Shown here: positions 15,804 to 23,869 of the stretch, one piece after another
Numbering within the stretch: position 1 is the first letter of the stretch
How the letters are laid out: each line of letters starts with the position of its first letter
From: Gemmatimonadales bacterium
GTDB lineage: Bacteria > Gemmatimonadota > Gemmatimonadetes > Gemmatimonadales > GWC2-71-9
Assembly: GCA_041390145.1 (NCBI GenBank)
Contig: JAWKQM010000014.1
Span: 1-64,000 of the forward strand
Direction: 5' to 3'
DNA: 64,000 nt
Program-made: the position numbers and the translations under genes
Notes under the pieces: generated by a model
Database searches by the model: none
Seen by the model: the letters and a program-made list of their open reading frames with translations, nothing else
What the model was told of the DNA's origin: nothing

Positions 15804-16787
15804 GTGCCCACCACCGCCTTGCCCTCGCTTCACCGCAACGTGCTCCTCGGCGCCGGTCTCGTGATCATCGCCGCCGGTATGCACGCCGCCGCCGCGACCC
15901 TCAACCTGGTACTCGTTTCCCTGTTGCTGGCCTTCAGCGCGTCGCCGCTGACCTCCATGCTGCAGCGCCGCGGCCTGAAACATGGGGCAGCCGTCCTGCT
16001 GACGGTGGTCGGAACCCTGGTGGGAGGCGTCATCCTCCTGAGCACACTCACGGTCGCGCTCCGGGGCATGGAGGAAAAGCTCCCTGCCTACCAGGCCGCC
16101 CTCACCCAGATGTTGAGCGGCGTGGACGCGGAACTCACCGCACGCGGGATCAATGTCCACGACATGCTCAAGCTGGACCCCGAGCGGATCATGGCCGTCG
16201 CCCAGGTCGTGGTGCGCGGCGCCCTCCAGGCACTGGGCTACGGGTTGTTCGCGCTCATCCTGGTGGCCCTCATCCTGGTGGAGCTCCCCGCCCGGCCGGA
16301 CGACTACATGCCGACCGGCACGGCGCGGGACCAGTTCGAAGCCGTCGGGGCCAGCGTCCGCCAGTTCGTCGGGCTGACCGGACTCATCGGCGCCGGTCAG
16401 GCGGCGGCGAACCTCGTAATCATGCTCGCACTGGGAACCGATTTCGCGCTGGTGTGGGGGGTACTCTTCTTCCTGCTCAGCTTCGTGCCGTTTGGCTTCG
16501 CCATCGGAATCATTCCGCCGCTTGTCGTGACGCTGCTGGAGCACGGCGCTTCCCGCGCGATCATCCTGGTGGTGGTCTTGGTGGTGGCGAACGTGGTCTC
16601 GGACAACGTGATCAAGCCCCGGATGATGGGGAAGGGGCTGGGGCTCTCTCCCCTCGTGATCGTCCTGTCCCTCATGCTCTGGTCCTTCATTCTCGGCCCG
16701 GTCGGCGCCCTCCTGGCGGTGCCGCTCACCATCGCCATCACCATGATCGTGCCCGGGCTCGGCGGAGGCGTCACCCCGGCTGAATGA
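15804..16787 (+). CDS. AI-2E family transporter (PerM/TqsA-like)
   Basis: A 327-residue integral membrane protein with about eight helices. LLLAFSASPLTSMLQRRGLKHGAAVLLTVV and the pair near residues 205-275, SDNVIKPRMMGKGLGLSPLV followed by GPVGALLAVPLTI, are the standard family motifs. Members export autoinducer-2, other small molecules, or act as Na+/H+ antiporters; the substrate cannot be called. GTG 15804 is the likely start. The 3' end overlaps the convergent pirin gene by 17 nt. Confidence 0.88.
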   Translation: MPTTALPSLHRNVLLGAGLVIIAAGMHAAAATLNLVLVSLLLAFSASPLTSMLQRRGLKHGAAVLLTVVGTLVGGVILLSTLTVALRGMEEKLPAYQAALTQMLSGVDAELTARGINVHDMLKLDPERIMAVAQVVVRGALQALGYGLFALILVALILVELPARPDDYMPTGTARDQFEAVGASVRQFVGLTGLIGAGQAAANLVIMLALGTDFALVWGVLFFLLSFVPFGFAIGIIPPLVVTLLEHGASRAIILVVVLVVANVVSDNVIKPRMMGKGLGLSPLVIVLSLMLWSFILGPVGALLAVPLTIAITMIVPGLGGGVTPAE

Positions 16788-17676
16788 AGGTCCCGTCGCG
16801 CAGTTCCTGCCACGCCTGCCGGAGCTCGTCCTGGGTGTTCATCACGATCGGACCGTACCAGGCCACCGGCTCCTGAATCGGCCGGCCGGAAACCAGGAGG
16901 AAGCGGATCCCCTCCTCCCCCGCCTGGACGGTCACGTCGTCACCGCGGTCGAAGAGCACTAGGGAGCGGTTGCCGCTCGTTTCCCTGACCAGGGTGTCGC
17001 TGCCGTTCGTGGCCTCGGTCAGCACCCCCCGGGGCGCGGAGGCGGCGCGAAAGTCGCCGCTCCCCTCGAACACATAGGCGAAGGTGTTGCGCGCGGCCTC
17101 GGCCGGGAGGGTTTTCCGCTTGCCGGGCGGCACCCAGACGTCGAGGTAGCGGGGGCCGGACGCGATCCCGTCCACCGGACCGGTTTTTCCCCAGAAGTCC
17201 CCGCAGATCACCCGCACCCGGGTGCCGTCGTCGTCCGTCACCTCGGGAATCTCCTTCGAGGTGACATCCTGATAGCGGGGCGTGGTCATCTTCAGGTTCG
17301 AGGGCAGGTTGGCCCAGAGCTGGAAGCCATGCATGCGCCCCTGTGCGTCCCCCTGCGGCATCTCCTGGTGGAGGATTCCCCGCCCCGCCGTCATCCACTG
17401 CACGTCGCCCGCGCCGAGGGCCCCCTGGTTGCCGAGGCTGTCGCCGTGGCTGACGGTCCCGGCCAGCACATAGGTGATCGTCTCGATGCCCCGATGGGGG
17501 TGCCATGGAAAGCCGGGGAGGTAGTCCGCGGGTCGTTCGTTGCGAAAATCATCAAAAAGAAGAAATGGGTCGAAGTCATCGGTCTTTCCGAACCCAAAGG
17601 CACGGTGCAGCTTGACGCCCGCTCCCTCCATGGTGGGTTGGGCCTCGATGATTTCTTTGACGGGGCGGATGGACAT
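16771..17676 (-). CDS. Pirin family protein (paralogue 1)
   Basis: A 301-residue bicupin. The iron ligands are in FPWHPHRGIET (two His), and GDVQWMTAGRGILHQEMPQ (His and Glu); QLWANLPSNLKMTTPRYQ and the second cupin at residues 180-290, ending YGPIVMNTQDELRQAWQEL, are typical. Bacterial pirins often show quercetinase activity or act as redox-sensing regulators. ATG 17676 is preceded by GAGGAG and excludes an upstream charged extension. A second pirin lies at 44305. A 131-nt divergent promoter region separates it from the gene at 17808. Confidence 0.92.
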   Translation of the reverse strand: MSIRPVKEIIEAQPTMEGAGVKLHRAFGFGKTDDFDPFLLFDDFRNERPADYLPGFPWHPHRGIETITYVLAGTVSHGDSLGNQGALGAGDVQWMTAGRGILHQEMPQGDAQGRMHGFQLWANLPSNLKMTTPRYQDVTSKEIPEVTDDDGTRVRVICGDFWGKTGPVDGIASGPRYLDVWVPPGKRKTLPAEAARNTFAYVFEGSGDFRAASAPRGVLTEATNGSDTLVRETSGNRSLVLFDRGDDVTVQAGEEGIRFLLVSGRPIQEPVAWYGPIVMNTQDELRQAWQELRDGTFIQPG

Positions 17677-17807
17677 GCGACATGCTCCTCGGTTCGGTGT
17701 TCGAATACCATTACAATACACAGCCGGTGCCGCGGCGGTTCCCCAGCTCTGGCGGCGGAGACGACCGAGGCGCAGACTAGTGTGTCACTTCCCCTTCGGA
17801 GGCTTCC

Positions 17808-18368
17808 ATGGTCGGACTCGCCACGCTCTGGCTGCCCATTCTCCTGTCGGCAGTGGTCGTGTTTCTCGCCAGTTCGGTGATTCACATGATGACCCCGTGG
17901 CACAAAGGGGAATATCGGGCCGTGCCCAACGAGGACGAGGTCATGAAGGCGCTCCGGCCATTCGCCATTCCGCCGGGCGACTACATGGTCCCGAACTGTG
18001 ACAATCCCAAGGAGATGCAGTCCCCCGAATTCAAGGCGAGGATGGACCGGGGCCCGGTCCTCATCATGACCGTCCTCCCGAACGGCCAGTGGCCCATGGG
18101 CGGCCTGCTCGCCCGGTGGTTCCTCTATTCGGTGGTGGTGAGTCTCTTCGCCGCGTATCTGACCAGTCACGCGGTGCCCGCCGGCGCGTCGTACCTCGAG
18201 GTGTTCCGCTTCGTCGGCGCCACCGCCTTCGCCGGCTACGCCCTGGCCCTCTGGCAGATCCAGATCTGGTATCACCGCGCACTGCGCACGACGGTCACCG
18301 CCACCATCGACGGCCTGCTCTACGCCTGCCTCACGGCCGGCGTGTTCGGCTGGCTCTGGCCGCAATGA
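17808..18368 (+). CDS. Membrane protein of unknown function
   Basis: A 186-residue protein with an N-terminal membrane helix (residues 7-29), a hydrophilic section of 80 residues (WHKGEYRAVPNEDEVMKALR, then NCDNPKEMQSPEFKARMDRG), and three further helices from residue 105 on. VPNEDEVMKALR and PPGDYMVPNCDNP look like conserved motifs but I know of no assigned function. GGAGG lies upstream of ATG 17808. It may be co-transcribed with the outer-membrane protein gene 67 nt downstream. Confidence 0.65.
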   Translation: MVGLATLWLPILLSAVVVFLASSVIHMMTPWHKGEYRAVPNEDEVMKALRPFAIPPGDYMVPNCDNPKEMQSPEFKARMDRGPVLIMTVLPNGQWPMGGLLARWFLYSVVVSLFAAYLTSHAVPAGASYLEVFRFVGATAFAGYALALWQIQIWYHRALRTTVTATIDGLLYACLTAGVFGWLWPQ

Positions 18369-18435
18369 GCATCCGCGAGTTGCCTCCGGGCGTCCCCCTG
18401 CCCTCGATGCACGGCCCGACGACGGACGCAACCCG

Positions 18436-19335
18436 ATGAAGCGGCTCCCGCTCCTGGCGTCGCTCTGCCTCGCGACGCCCCTGTTCGGCCAGAACCTCGA
18501 CCCCCGGTCGTTCGTGAACACGCCCGTGGGCATCAATTTCGTGAGTCTCGCCTACGGGTACTCCAGCGGCAACGTGCTCTTCGACGCGGCGGTCGCCCTC
18601 GAGAATGCCGACCTGACCATCCAGGGGCCGAGCGGCGGCTACGCCCGTGCGCTCGATCTCTGGGGGCTCTCCGGCAAGGCCGACGCCGCCGCCGGCTGGG
18701 CCTGCGCCGATGGCACCGCGCTGTTCAATGGCGCGCCGGCCTCCCGCCACGTCTGCGGCCTGACCGACCCCACGGCGCACATCTCGGTCAACTTCATCGG
18801 CGCCCCCGCCCTGACGATGCGGCAATACCCGGCCTACAGGCAGGACATCCTCATCGGCGCCGGCTTCCGGGTGACCGCGCCCCTCGGCCAGTACGACCCG
18901 ACCAGGCTGGTGAACATCGGCACCAACCGGTGGTCGTTCAAGCCGGAACTCGGCATCTCGAAACAGGCCGGCCGGCTCACACTCGAATTTCTCGGCGCCG
19001 TGACCTTCTTCACCACGAACACCGACTTCTTCGGCGGCCACACGCAGTCGCAGGACCCGCTGTACTCCGGCCAGGTCAACGTGATCTACACCTTTCGGTC
19101 CGGGATCTGGGGCGGGGTCGGCGGCGTGTACTATGGCGGAGGGGCGACCAGCACTGACGGCGGGCCGGCGACAACGCCGCAGGAAAACACCCGCGTCGGG
19201 GCGGTGCTCGTCTTCCCGATCGGGAAGCACAATTCGCTCAAGGCCTATTGGTCATCCGGCGTGACCACCCGCACCGGCACGGACTTCGACACCTTCGTGG
19301 TGAGCTGGATCCATCTCTGGGGCGGGAAGCGCTGA
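18436..19335 (+). CDS. Outer-membrane beta-barrel protein (MetA/phenol-degradation-type transporter)
   Basis: A 299-residue exported protein with a signal peptide ending PLFGQ (residue 19). From residue 30 the sequence alternates hydrophobic and polar residues with many Gly/aromatic positions (GINFVSLAYGYSSGNVLFD, GFRVTAPLGQYDPTRLVNIG, RWSFKPELGISKQAGRLTLE, GGVYYGGGAT), the pattern of the 'transporter' outer-membrane family linked to the phenol-degradation MetA group. It ends with an aromatic-rich strand. The function may be import of hydrophobic molecules; this is family-level knowledge only. A bidirectional terminator follows. Confidence 0.8.
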   Translation: MKRLPLLASLCLATPLFGQNLDPRSFVNTPVGINFVSLAYGYSSGNVLFDAAVALENADLTIQGPSGGYARALDLWGLSGKADAAAGWACADGTALFNGAPASRHVCGLTDPTAHISVNFIGAPALTMRQYPAYRQDILIGAGFRVTAPLGQYDPTRLVNIGTNRWSFKPELGISKQAGRLTLEFLGAVTFFTTNTDFFGGHTQSQDPLYSGQVNVIYTFRSGIWGGVGGVYYGGGATSTDGGPATTPQENTRVGAVLVFPIGKHNSLKAYWSSGVTTRTGTDFDTFVVSWIHLWGGKR

Positions 19336-19342
19336 GGAGAGT

Positions 19343-19374
19343 GCCGGGAGCGGACCGCACAGTCCGTTCCCGGC
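19343..19374. terminator. Bidirectional hairpin between convergent genes
   Basis: GCCGGGAGCGGAC pairs with GTCCGTTCCCGGC (13 bp with one G-T pair) around a 6-nt loop. It lies between the stops of the outer-membrane gene (19335) and the DinB lipoprotein gene (19391), and can serve both strands. Confidence 0.7.
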
Positions 19375-19390
19375 CGGTGCTATGGTGCGG

Positions 19391-19921
19391 TCAGTTGCCG
19401 CCCTGACTCGAGGGCGGGACGATCCCGTTGGCGCGCATGTACACCACGAGGTTGCCGTAATGCTCCCCGTCGTGGGTCGCGTTCCAGACCAGGACCGCCA
19501 GCCGGGTCATCGTCGAGCCGAAGAACTGGGTCGCCTTCATGGCCTCGCCGTCGGGGATCTGGTAGGCCCGTTCGCAGTACGCCACCGATTCGTTCATGCC
19601 CGTGAGCAGCGTCGCCTTGTCGGTCGACTTCTCGTAGTCGGGATGCTGCGGTTCCGCCTCGCCGAGCGCCGACGCGCAGAACAGATAGTGCGCATTGGCC
19701 ACGTGTCCCATGATCTCGGACATGCTGCGCACCGCCGGGCTCGGCTTGAAACCGTACAGGCTGTCCGGCACCTGCTCCACCGTCTGGACCAGCCAGGTGC
19801 TCAACTCCTTGAACCGCGGCGTGACCGAGGCGACCACGACACCGTCCCCCGCGTCGGCCGGCGGCGCGCAGGCCGCTACGGCAGCAGCCAGCAGGAGCGT
19901 GGGAATGAGGGACAGCTTCAT
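19391..19921 (-). CDS. Exported DinB-like lipoprotein
   Basis: A 176-residue protein with a lipobox AVAAC (Cys18) after a short hydrophobic signal. The mature domain is a DinB-like four-helix bundle with the metal-ligand histidines visible: SEIMGHVANAH and NATHDGEHYGN. DinB/YfiT-like proteins are metal-dependent; some are thiol transferases or hydrolases, most have no known role. Export as a lipoprotein is unusual for the family, which is usually cytosolic. The start ATG 19921 is preceded by AGGAGG. It is divergent from the P1 peptidase. Confidence 0.85.
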   Translation of the reverse strand: MKLSLIPTLLLAAAVAACAPPADAGDGVVVASVTPRFKELSTWLVQTVEQVPDSLYGFKPSPAVRSMSEIMGHVANAHYLFCASALGEAEPQHPDYEKSTDKATLLTGMNESVAYCERAYQIPDGEAMKATQFFGSTMTRLAVLVWNATHDGEHYGNLVVYMRANGIVPPSSQGGN

Positions 19922-19988
19922 GAAACGACCTCCTGAGAGTGACCAAGGCGCCGCCACGGGCGGCGGGAACCAGCGACAGGGAGCGATA

Positions 19989-21206
19989 GTGATTCTAACG
20001 ACCGTCCCACCGCAGGCAAGCGTCTCGCCCTGTGCGGGCACCCGCTGGGGCTGGTGCCTGGTGGCGATCGCCCTCCTCGCGGCCGTGCCGGCGCATGGGC
20101 AGACCCGACCCCGCGCCCGGGAGGCGGGGGTTGCCCCCGGCATCCTGCCGACCGGTCCGCTCAACGCCATCACCGACGTCCCTGGCGTGCTGGTCGGGCA
20201 GACGACCGCGATCCGCGGCGACTCGGTCCGCACCGGCGTCACCGCCATCCTCCCGCACGGCGGCAACCTCTACCGCGACCGGGTGCCTGCGGCCGTCTTC
20301 GTGATCAACGGCTTCGGCAAGCTGCTCGGGACCACGCAGCTGCACGAACTCGGCGAGTTGGAGACGCCGATCCTGCTGACATGCACCCTCTGCGTGTGGA
20401 AAGCCGCCGACGCGATGGTCGCCCATCTCCTCCAGCAGCCGGGGATGGAGGAGGTCCGCTCCATCAATCCCGTCGTCGGCGAGACCAATGACGGCTACCT
20501 GAACGCGATCCGTGAACGCCCCATCTCGAGCGCGGATGTCGTCGCCGCGCTGACGACCGCCCGCACCGGCCCGGTGGCAGAAGGCAGCGTGGGCGCCGGG
20601 ACCGGCACCATCACCCTCGGGTGGAAGGGCGGGATCGGCACCTCCTCGCGCCGCGTGCGGATGGGTGACAGTACCTGGACCGTCGGTGTCCTAGTCCAGA
20701 CGAATTTCGGTGGCAGCGGGGGCCTGATCCTGATGGGGGTCCCGGTCGGCCGCCTGCTGGGACGCGACGGGCTGTCCGGGGCGGCCGCCCCGAGGGGGCC
20801 GACGGGATCGGTGATGATCGTCGTGGCCACCGACGCGCCGCTTTCGGACCGGAACCTCGAACGGCTCGCCTCCCGCGCCGACATCGGACTCGGACGCACC
20901 GGCGCCACGGCCGGGAACGGCTCCGGGGACTACGTGCTCGCCTTTTCCACCAATGCCGCCGTCCGCCGGCCCGCTGGCACCGCGTGGCTGGAGTCCCCCC
21001 AGCTCGGCAACGACGTGATGAGCGCACTCTTTGCCGGTGTCATCGAGGCCACCGAGGAGGCGATCGACAATGCCCTCTTCGCCGCCACCACCGTCACCGG
21101 CAACGGGCACACCGTCGAGGCCCTCCCGCTCCCGCAGGTGCTCCAGCTGCTGCGCGACCGGAACGCACTGGTGCTTCCCCTACCCGAATCCCCTCCGCAC
21201 CGATAG
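19989..21206 (+). CDS. P1 family aminopeptidase (DmpA/BapA-like), exported
   Basis: A 405-residue protein starting at GTG 19989, which has GGGAG 5 nt upstream and gives an N-terminal signal peptide ending PAHGQ. NAITDVPGVLVGQTT, GAGTGTITLGWKGGIGTSSR and VGVLVQTNFGG..MGVPVGR are DmpA/BapA landmarks. PTGSVMIVVATDAPL contains the Gly-Ser where these N-terminal nucleophile enzymes cut themselves, exposing the serine as nucleophile. DmpA-type enzymes remove N-terminal D-, L- or beta-amino acids from peptides. Full family length. It belongs to the set of exported peptidases in this window. Confidence 0.92.
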   Translation: MILTTVPPQASVSPCAGTRWGWCLVAIALLAAVPAHGQTRPRAREAGVAPGILPTGPLNAITDVPGVLVGQTTAIRGDSVRTGVTAILPHGGNLYRDRVPAAVFVINGFGKLLGTTQLHELGELETPILLTCTLCVWKAADAMVAHLLQQPGMEEVRSINPVVGETNDGYLNAIRERPISSADVVAALTTARTGPVAEGSVGAGTGTITLGWKGGIGTSSRRVRMGDSTWTVGVLVQTNFGGSGGLILMGVPVGRLLGRDGLSGAAAPRGPTGSVMIVVATDAPLSDRNLERLASRADIGLGRTGATAGNGSGDYVLAFSTNAAVRRPAGTAWLESPQLGNDVMSALFAGVIEATEEAIDNALFAATTVTGNGHTVEALPLPQVLQLLRDRNALVLPLPESPPHR

Positions 21207-21250
21207 AATCGTGAGTCGGCCCGGGTCACATTCCCTCGGAAAGGTGCCAA

Positions 21251-21589
21251 GTGGACTTCCTGATTGACTTCGTCAAGATCTATACGGAAGGCGTCTACCA
21301 CCTGTGGCCTATCTTCATCTCCCTGCTCGGCATCATCATCGCTTTGGGGTTCCGGATAGGCCGTCTCGAGGGGTGGCACCCCGCTGACGCGGTGTATTAC
21401 GCGCTGGTGTCGTCGACGTCGCTCGGCTCCTCCGCCTTCCACCCGACCCGACGCCGTTCCAAGTGGCTGACGGTGGCGATCTCGTTCACGGGTGTCCTGT
21501 TCGTCGGCCTGATCGTGGCCATCGGCCTTGAGGCGGTTGCGCATGCCTTCCATGAGGCGCACCGCGGGGCGCTCCCGCTGACGCCGTGA
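21251..21589 (+). CDS. Two-helix ion-channel-like protein with a degenerate pore
   Basis: A 112-residue protein from GTG 21251. Two membrane helices (about 17-36 and 73-96) flank a re-entrant loop ADAVYYALVSSTSLGSSAF, which resembles the pore helix of Ion_trans_2 potassium channels, DAlYfsfvTlTTVGYGD. The selectivity filter TVGYG is replaced by TSLGSS, so potassium selectivity is not expected. The preceding RLEGWHPADAVYYALV fits. The next helix is also channel-like. It may be a non-selective or non-conducting relative. A tetramer would be needed for a pore. Confidence 0.6.
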   Translation: MDFLIDFVKIYTEGVYHLWPIFISLLGIIIALGFRIGRLEGWHPADAVYYALVSSTSLGSSAFHPTRRRSKWLTVAISFTGVLFVGLIVAIGLEAVAHAFHEAHRGALPLTP

Positions 21590-21637
21590 GGCGCCTCCGC
21601 TGGACGACGAGGGCGCTGGCTACCAGCCACGGCCCGC

Positions 21638-21979
21638 GTGACTGGTGACGGCTCGCTGGGCGAGCGCGTCCGCCGCGCCCTCGCCGGGACTCCGGGGCTC
21701 ACAGAGCAGCAGATGTTCGGCGGACTCGCCTTCCTGGTGCATGGACACATGTGCGCCGGCATCGTCGGCGCCACCCTGATGGTGCGCGTTGGCCCCGATG
21801 GATATGCAGACGCGCTTGCGCAGCCGCACGTCCGCCCAATGGACTTCACCGGCCGCCCGATGACGGGGATGATCTTCGTGGACCCGCCTGCGATCGCGAC
21901 GGAGGCGGGGCTCACCGCCTGGATCGGCCGCGGCGCCCAGTACGCGGGGTCGCTGCCTCCCAAGTCGGCCAAGACCTAG
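21638..21979 (+). CDS. TfoX N-terminal domain protein
   Basis: A 113-residue protein starting at GTG 21638. RVRRALAGTPGLTEQQMFGGLAFLVHGHMCAGI is the TfoX-N signature (MFGG then a short hydrophobic strand), followed by LMVRVGPDGYADALAQPH and DFTGRPMTGMIFVDP. TfoX-N proteins fold as a small alpha/beta domain. The competence role of TfoX needs additional C-terminal helices that are missing; stand-alone N-domains have no known function. Confidence 0.85.
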   Translation: MTGDGSLGERVRRALAGTPGLTEQQMFGGLAFLVHGHMCAGIVGATLMVRVGPDGYADALAQPHVRPMDFTGRPMTGMIFVDPPAIATEAGLTAWIGRGAQYAGSLPPKSAKT

Positions 21980-22016
21980 GCCTCCCCCAATCTCAACCCT
22001 CCTTTCCGGCGCCCCG

Positions 22017-23249
22017 ATGCCAACGACCGTTTCGCTGGACATGATGCAAACAGTCGCTCTGGCCGCGCTCGTCCTCTTTGCCGGATATGGCATCCGTCGC
22101 AAGGTGCCGGTGCTCGACCGCTTCAACATTCCGGCACCGGTGGTTGGCGGTTTTCTCTTTGCCGCCATCGCGCTGGCGCTTCGGCAGACCGGCACCCTCG
22201 CCATCGAGTTCGACACCCGGCTGCAGAGCCCCTTCATGGTGGCGTTCTTCACCGCGATCGGACTCGGCGCCAGCCTGGGGCTCCTGAAGATCGGCGGCAA
22301 GCAGGTGCTCATCTTCTGGGGCGTCGCTTCCCTCCTCGCGGTGTTCCAGAATGCGATCGGGGTCGGGTTGGCCAAGCTCCTGGGGGTGAACCCGCTCCTC
22401 GGTCTCATCACCGGCTCCATCACGATGACCGGCGGACATGGCACCGGGGCCGCCTTCGGCAAGCTGATGGAGGATCAGTATCACTTCCCCGGCGCCGTCA
22501 CCCTCGCCATGGCCGCCGCCACCTTCGGCCTGGTCACCGGCGGTCTCCTCGGCGGGCCGGTGGGCACGCGGCTCATCAATCGATTCGGGCTTCGCTCCTC
22601 TGGTGGCCGGGTGCCGCCGGTCGCGGCCCTGGCCGAGCACGCGTCGCTGGACGAGGAAATGGACCGCGAGCCTGCCGGCCAGCCGCCGACCGCGTACCTC
22701 CTGCTCCAGACCCTGACGATCATCCTCGCCTGCATGTGGGCGGGGGGCCTCCTGTCGGCGTGGCTCGGACGGTTCGTCACCCTGCCGGGGTACATCGGGG
22801 CGATGCTGGTGGCTGCCGTGGTCCGCAACGCGGCCGACGCGAGCGGATGGCTGCGGATCGAGGAGCGGGTGGTCGACGACCTCGGCACCATCGCGCTCTC
22901 GCTCTTCCTCACCATGGCGCTGATGTCACTGAAACTGTGGGAACTGCTGAACCTGGCCCTGCCGATGCTCGTCATCGTGACGGTGCAGGTGGCGGTGGTG
23001 GCGATGTTCGCCTGGTGGGTCACCTTCCGCGTGATGGGCCGCGACTACGACGCGGCGGTCATGGCGAGCGGGCACTGCGGCTTCGGACTGGGCGCCACCC
23101 CGAACGCCGTGGCCAACATGGAGTCGCTGGTGGAGCGGTTCGGGGCCGCACCGAGGGCGTTCCTGGTCGTCCCGATGGTTGGGGCGTTCTTCATCGATTT
23201 CACCAACGCCCTGATCATCACCACCTACCTCAATCTCTTCGCCCCATAG
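22017..23249 (+). CDS. gltS: Sodium/glutamate symporter, GltS family
   Basis: A 410-residue inner-membrane transporter with about eleven helices. PVLDRFNIPAPVVGGFLFA at the N-terminus, GLLKIGGKQVLIFW, NPLLGLITGSITMTGGHGTGAAFG and the late GHCGFGLGATPNAVANMESL are the two inverted-repeat motifs of GltS, which takes up glutamate with sodium. It ends DFTNALIITTYLNLF as expected. The start ATG 22017 has only a weak ribosome site. Length is normal. The closeness of several exported peptidases suggests uptake of released amino acids. Confidence 0.93.
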   Translation: MPTTVSLDMMQTVALAALVLFAGYGIRRKVPVLDRFNIPAPVVGGFLFAAIALALRQTGTLAIEFDTRLQSPFMVAFFTAIGLGASLGLLKIGGKQVLIFWGVASLLAVFQNAIGVGLAKLLGVNPLLGLITGSITMTGGHGTGAAFGKLMEDQYHFPGAVTLAMAAATFGLVTGGLLGGPVGTRLINRFGLRSSGGRVPPVAALAEHASLDEEMDREPAGQPPTAYLLLQTLTIILACMWAGGLLSAWLGRFVTLPGYIGAMLVAAVVRNAADASGWLRIEERVVDDLGTIALSLFLTMALMSLKLWELLNLALPMLVIVTVQVAVVAMFAWWVTFRVMGRDYDAAVMASGHCGFGLGATPNAVANMESLVERFGAAPRAFLVVPMVGAFFIDFTNALIITTYLNLFAP

Positions 23250-23385
23250 GGGAAATCCGGCGGCCATCGGCGACCCGCTGTCCGCGGTGTTACATTTCAC
23301 CTTCGCCACGATCGTTGTGGCCGGTGGTGGCCCCAAGCCCCAACTCTGCCTCCGGTCCGCCTGTCCATCCTCGCCGGAGGAGTTC

Positions 23386-23724
23386 ATGTCGCTTTACAAG
23401 CCGCAGCAGCGCCATATCACAGTCCGCGACCGGGAATTGCACTTCGTCTCGTACGAAGCGCATCCGGCGGACCCCCGGCATGACGCCGAAGCCGAACCGG
23501 AGATGTGGTACCTGATGCGTGCCGGCCGGCGCTGGGCCGTCATGCCCAGGGACCCGGACCAGCCTCCCGAGGAGACGGACGAACTGCTCCGGGCCTGGGC
23601 CGAGGAGAACGCGTTCGGGGATGAGGTGATCGAACCCGTCACCGTGTCGGTCCCCAACATTCGAGGCAAGCGCCGCCGTGCCGACAATTGGTGGGGTCCG
23701 AGCGAGGGACGCCAGGCCAGCTGA
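23386..23724 (+). CDS. Conserved hypothetical soluble protein
   Basis: A 112-residue acidic and Arg-rich soluble protein; GGAGG lies 8 nt before ATG 23386. It has no membrane segment or signal. PEMWYLMRAGRRWAVMP and the repeated PxxPEExxELLRAWAEEN are the only striking parts; the C-terminus GKRRRADNWWGPSEG is basic and aromatic. I do not recognise the family. A strong terminator follows at 23732. Confidence 0.55.
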   Translation: MSLYKPQQRHITVRDRELHFVSYEAHPADPRHDAEAEPEMWYLMRAGRRWAVMPRDPDQPPEETDELLRAWAEENAFGDEVIEPVTVSVPNIRGKRRRADNWWGPSEGRQAS

Positions 23725-23731
23725 TCCGACC

Positions 23732-23758
23732 CCCGCCCCGGCGCCACGCCGGGGCGGG
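23732..23758. terminator. Strong GC hairpin terminator
   Basis: A perfect 12-bp stem, CCCGCCCCGGCG with CGCCGGGGCGGG, around a CCA loop, then TT. It begins 8 nt after the stop at 23724 and precedes the M24 gene's leader. Confidence 0.75.
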
Positions 23759-23869
23759 TTCGCAGTTCCACCGGCATACGCCGGGACTCCCCCCCGGCCC
23801 TCTCCCGCAGTATTCTCACAGGCACCACGGCACGACCCCGCTTCCCTCCTTGCACGGAGCCAACGCCTC

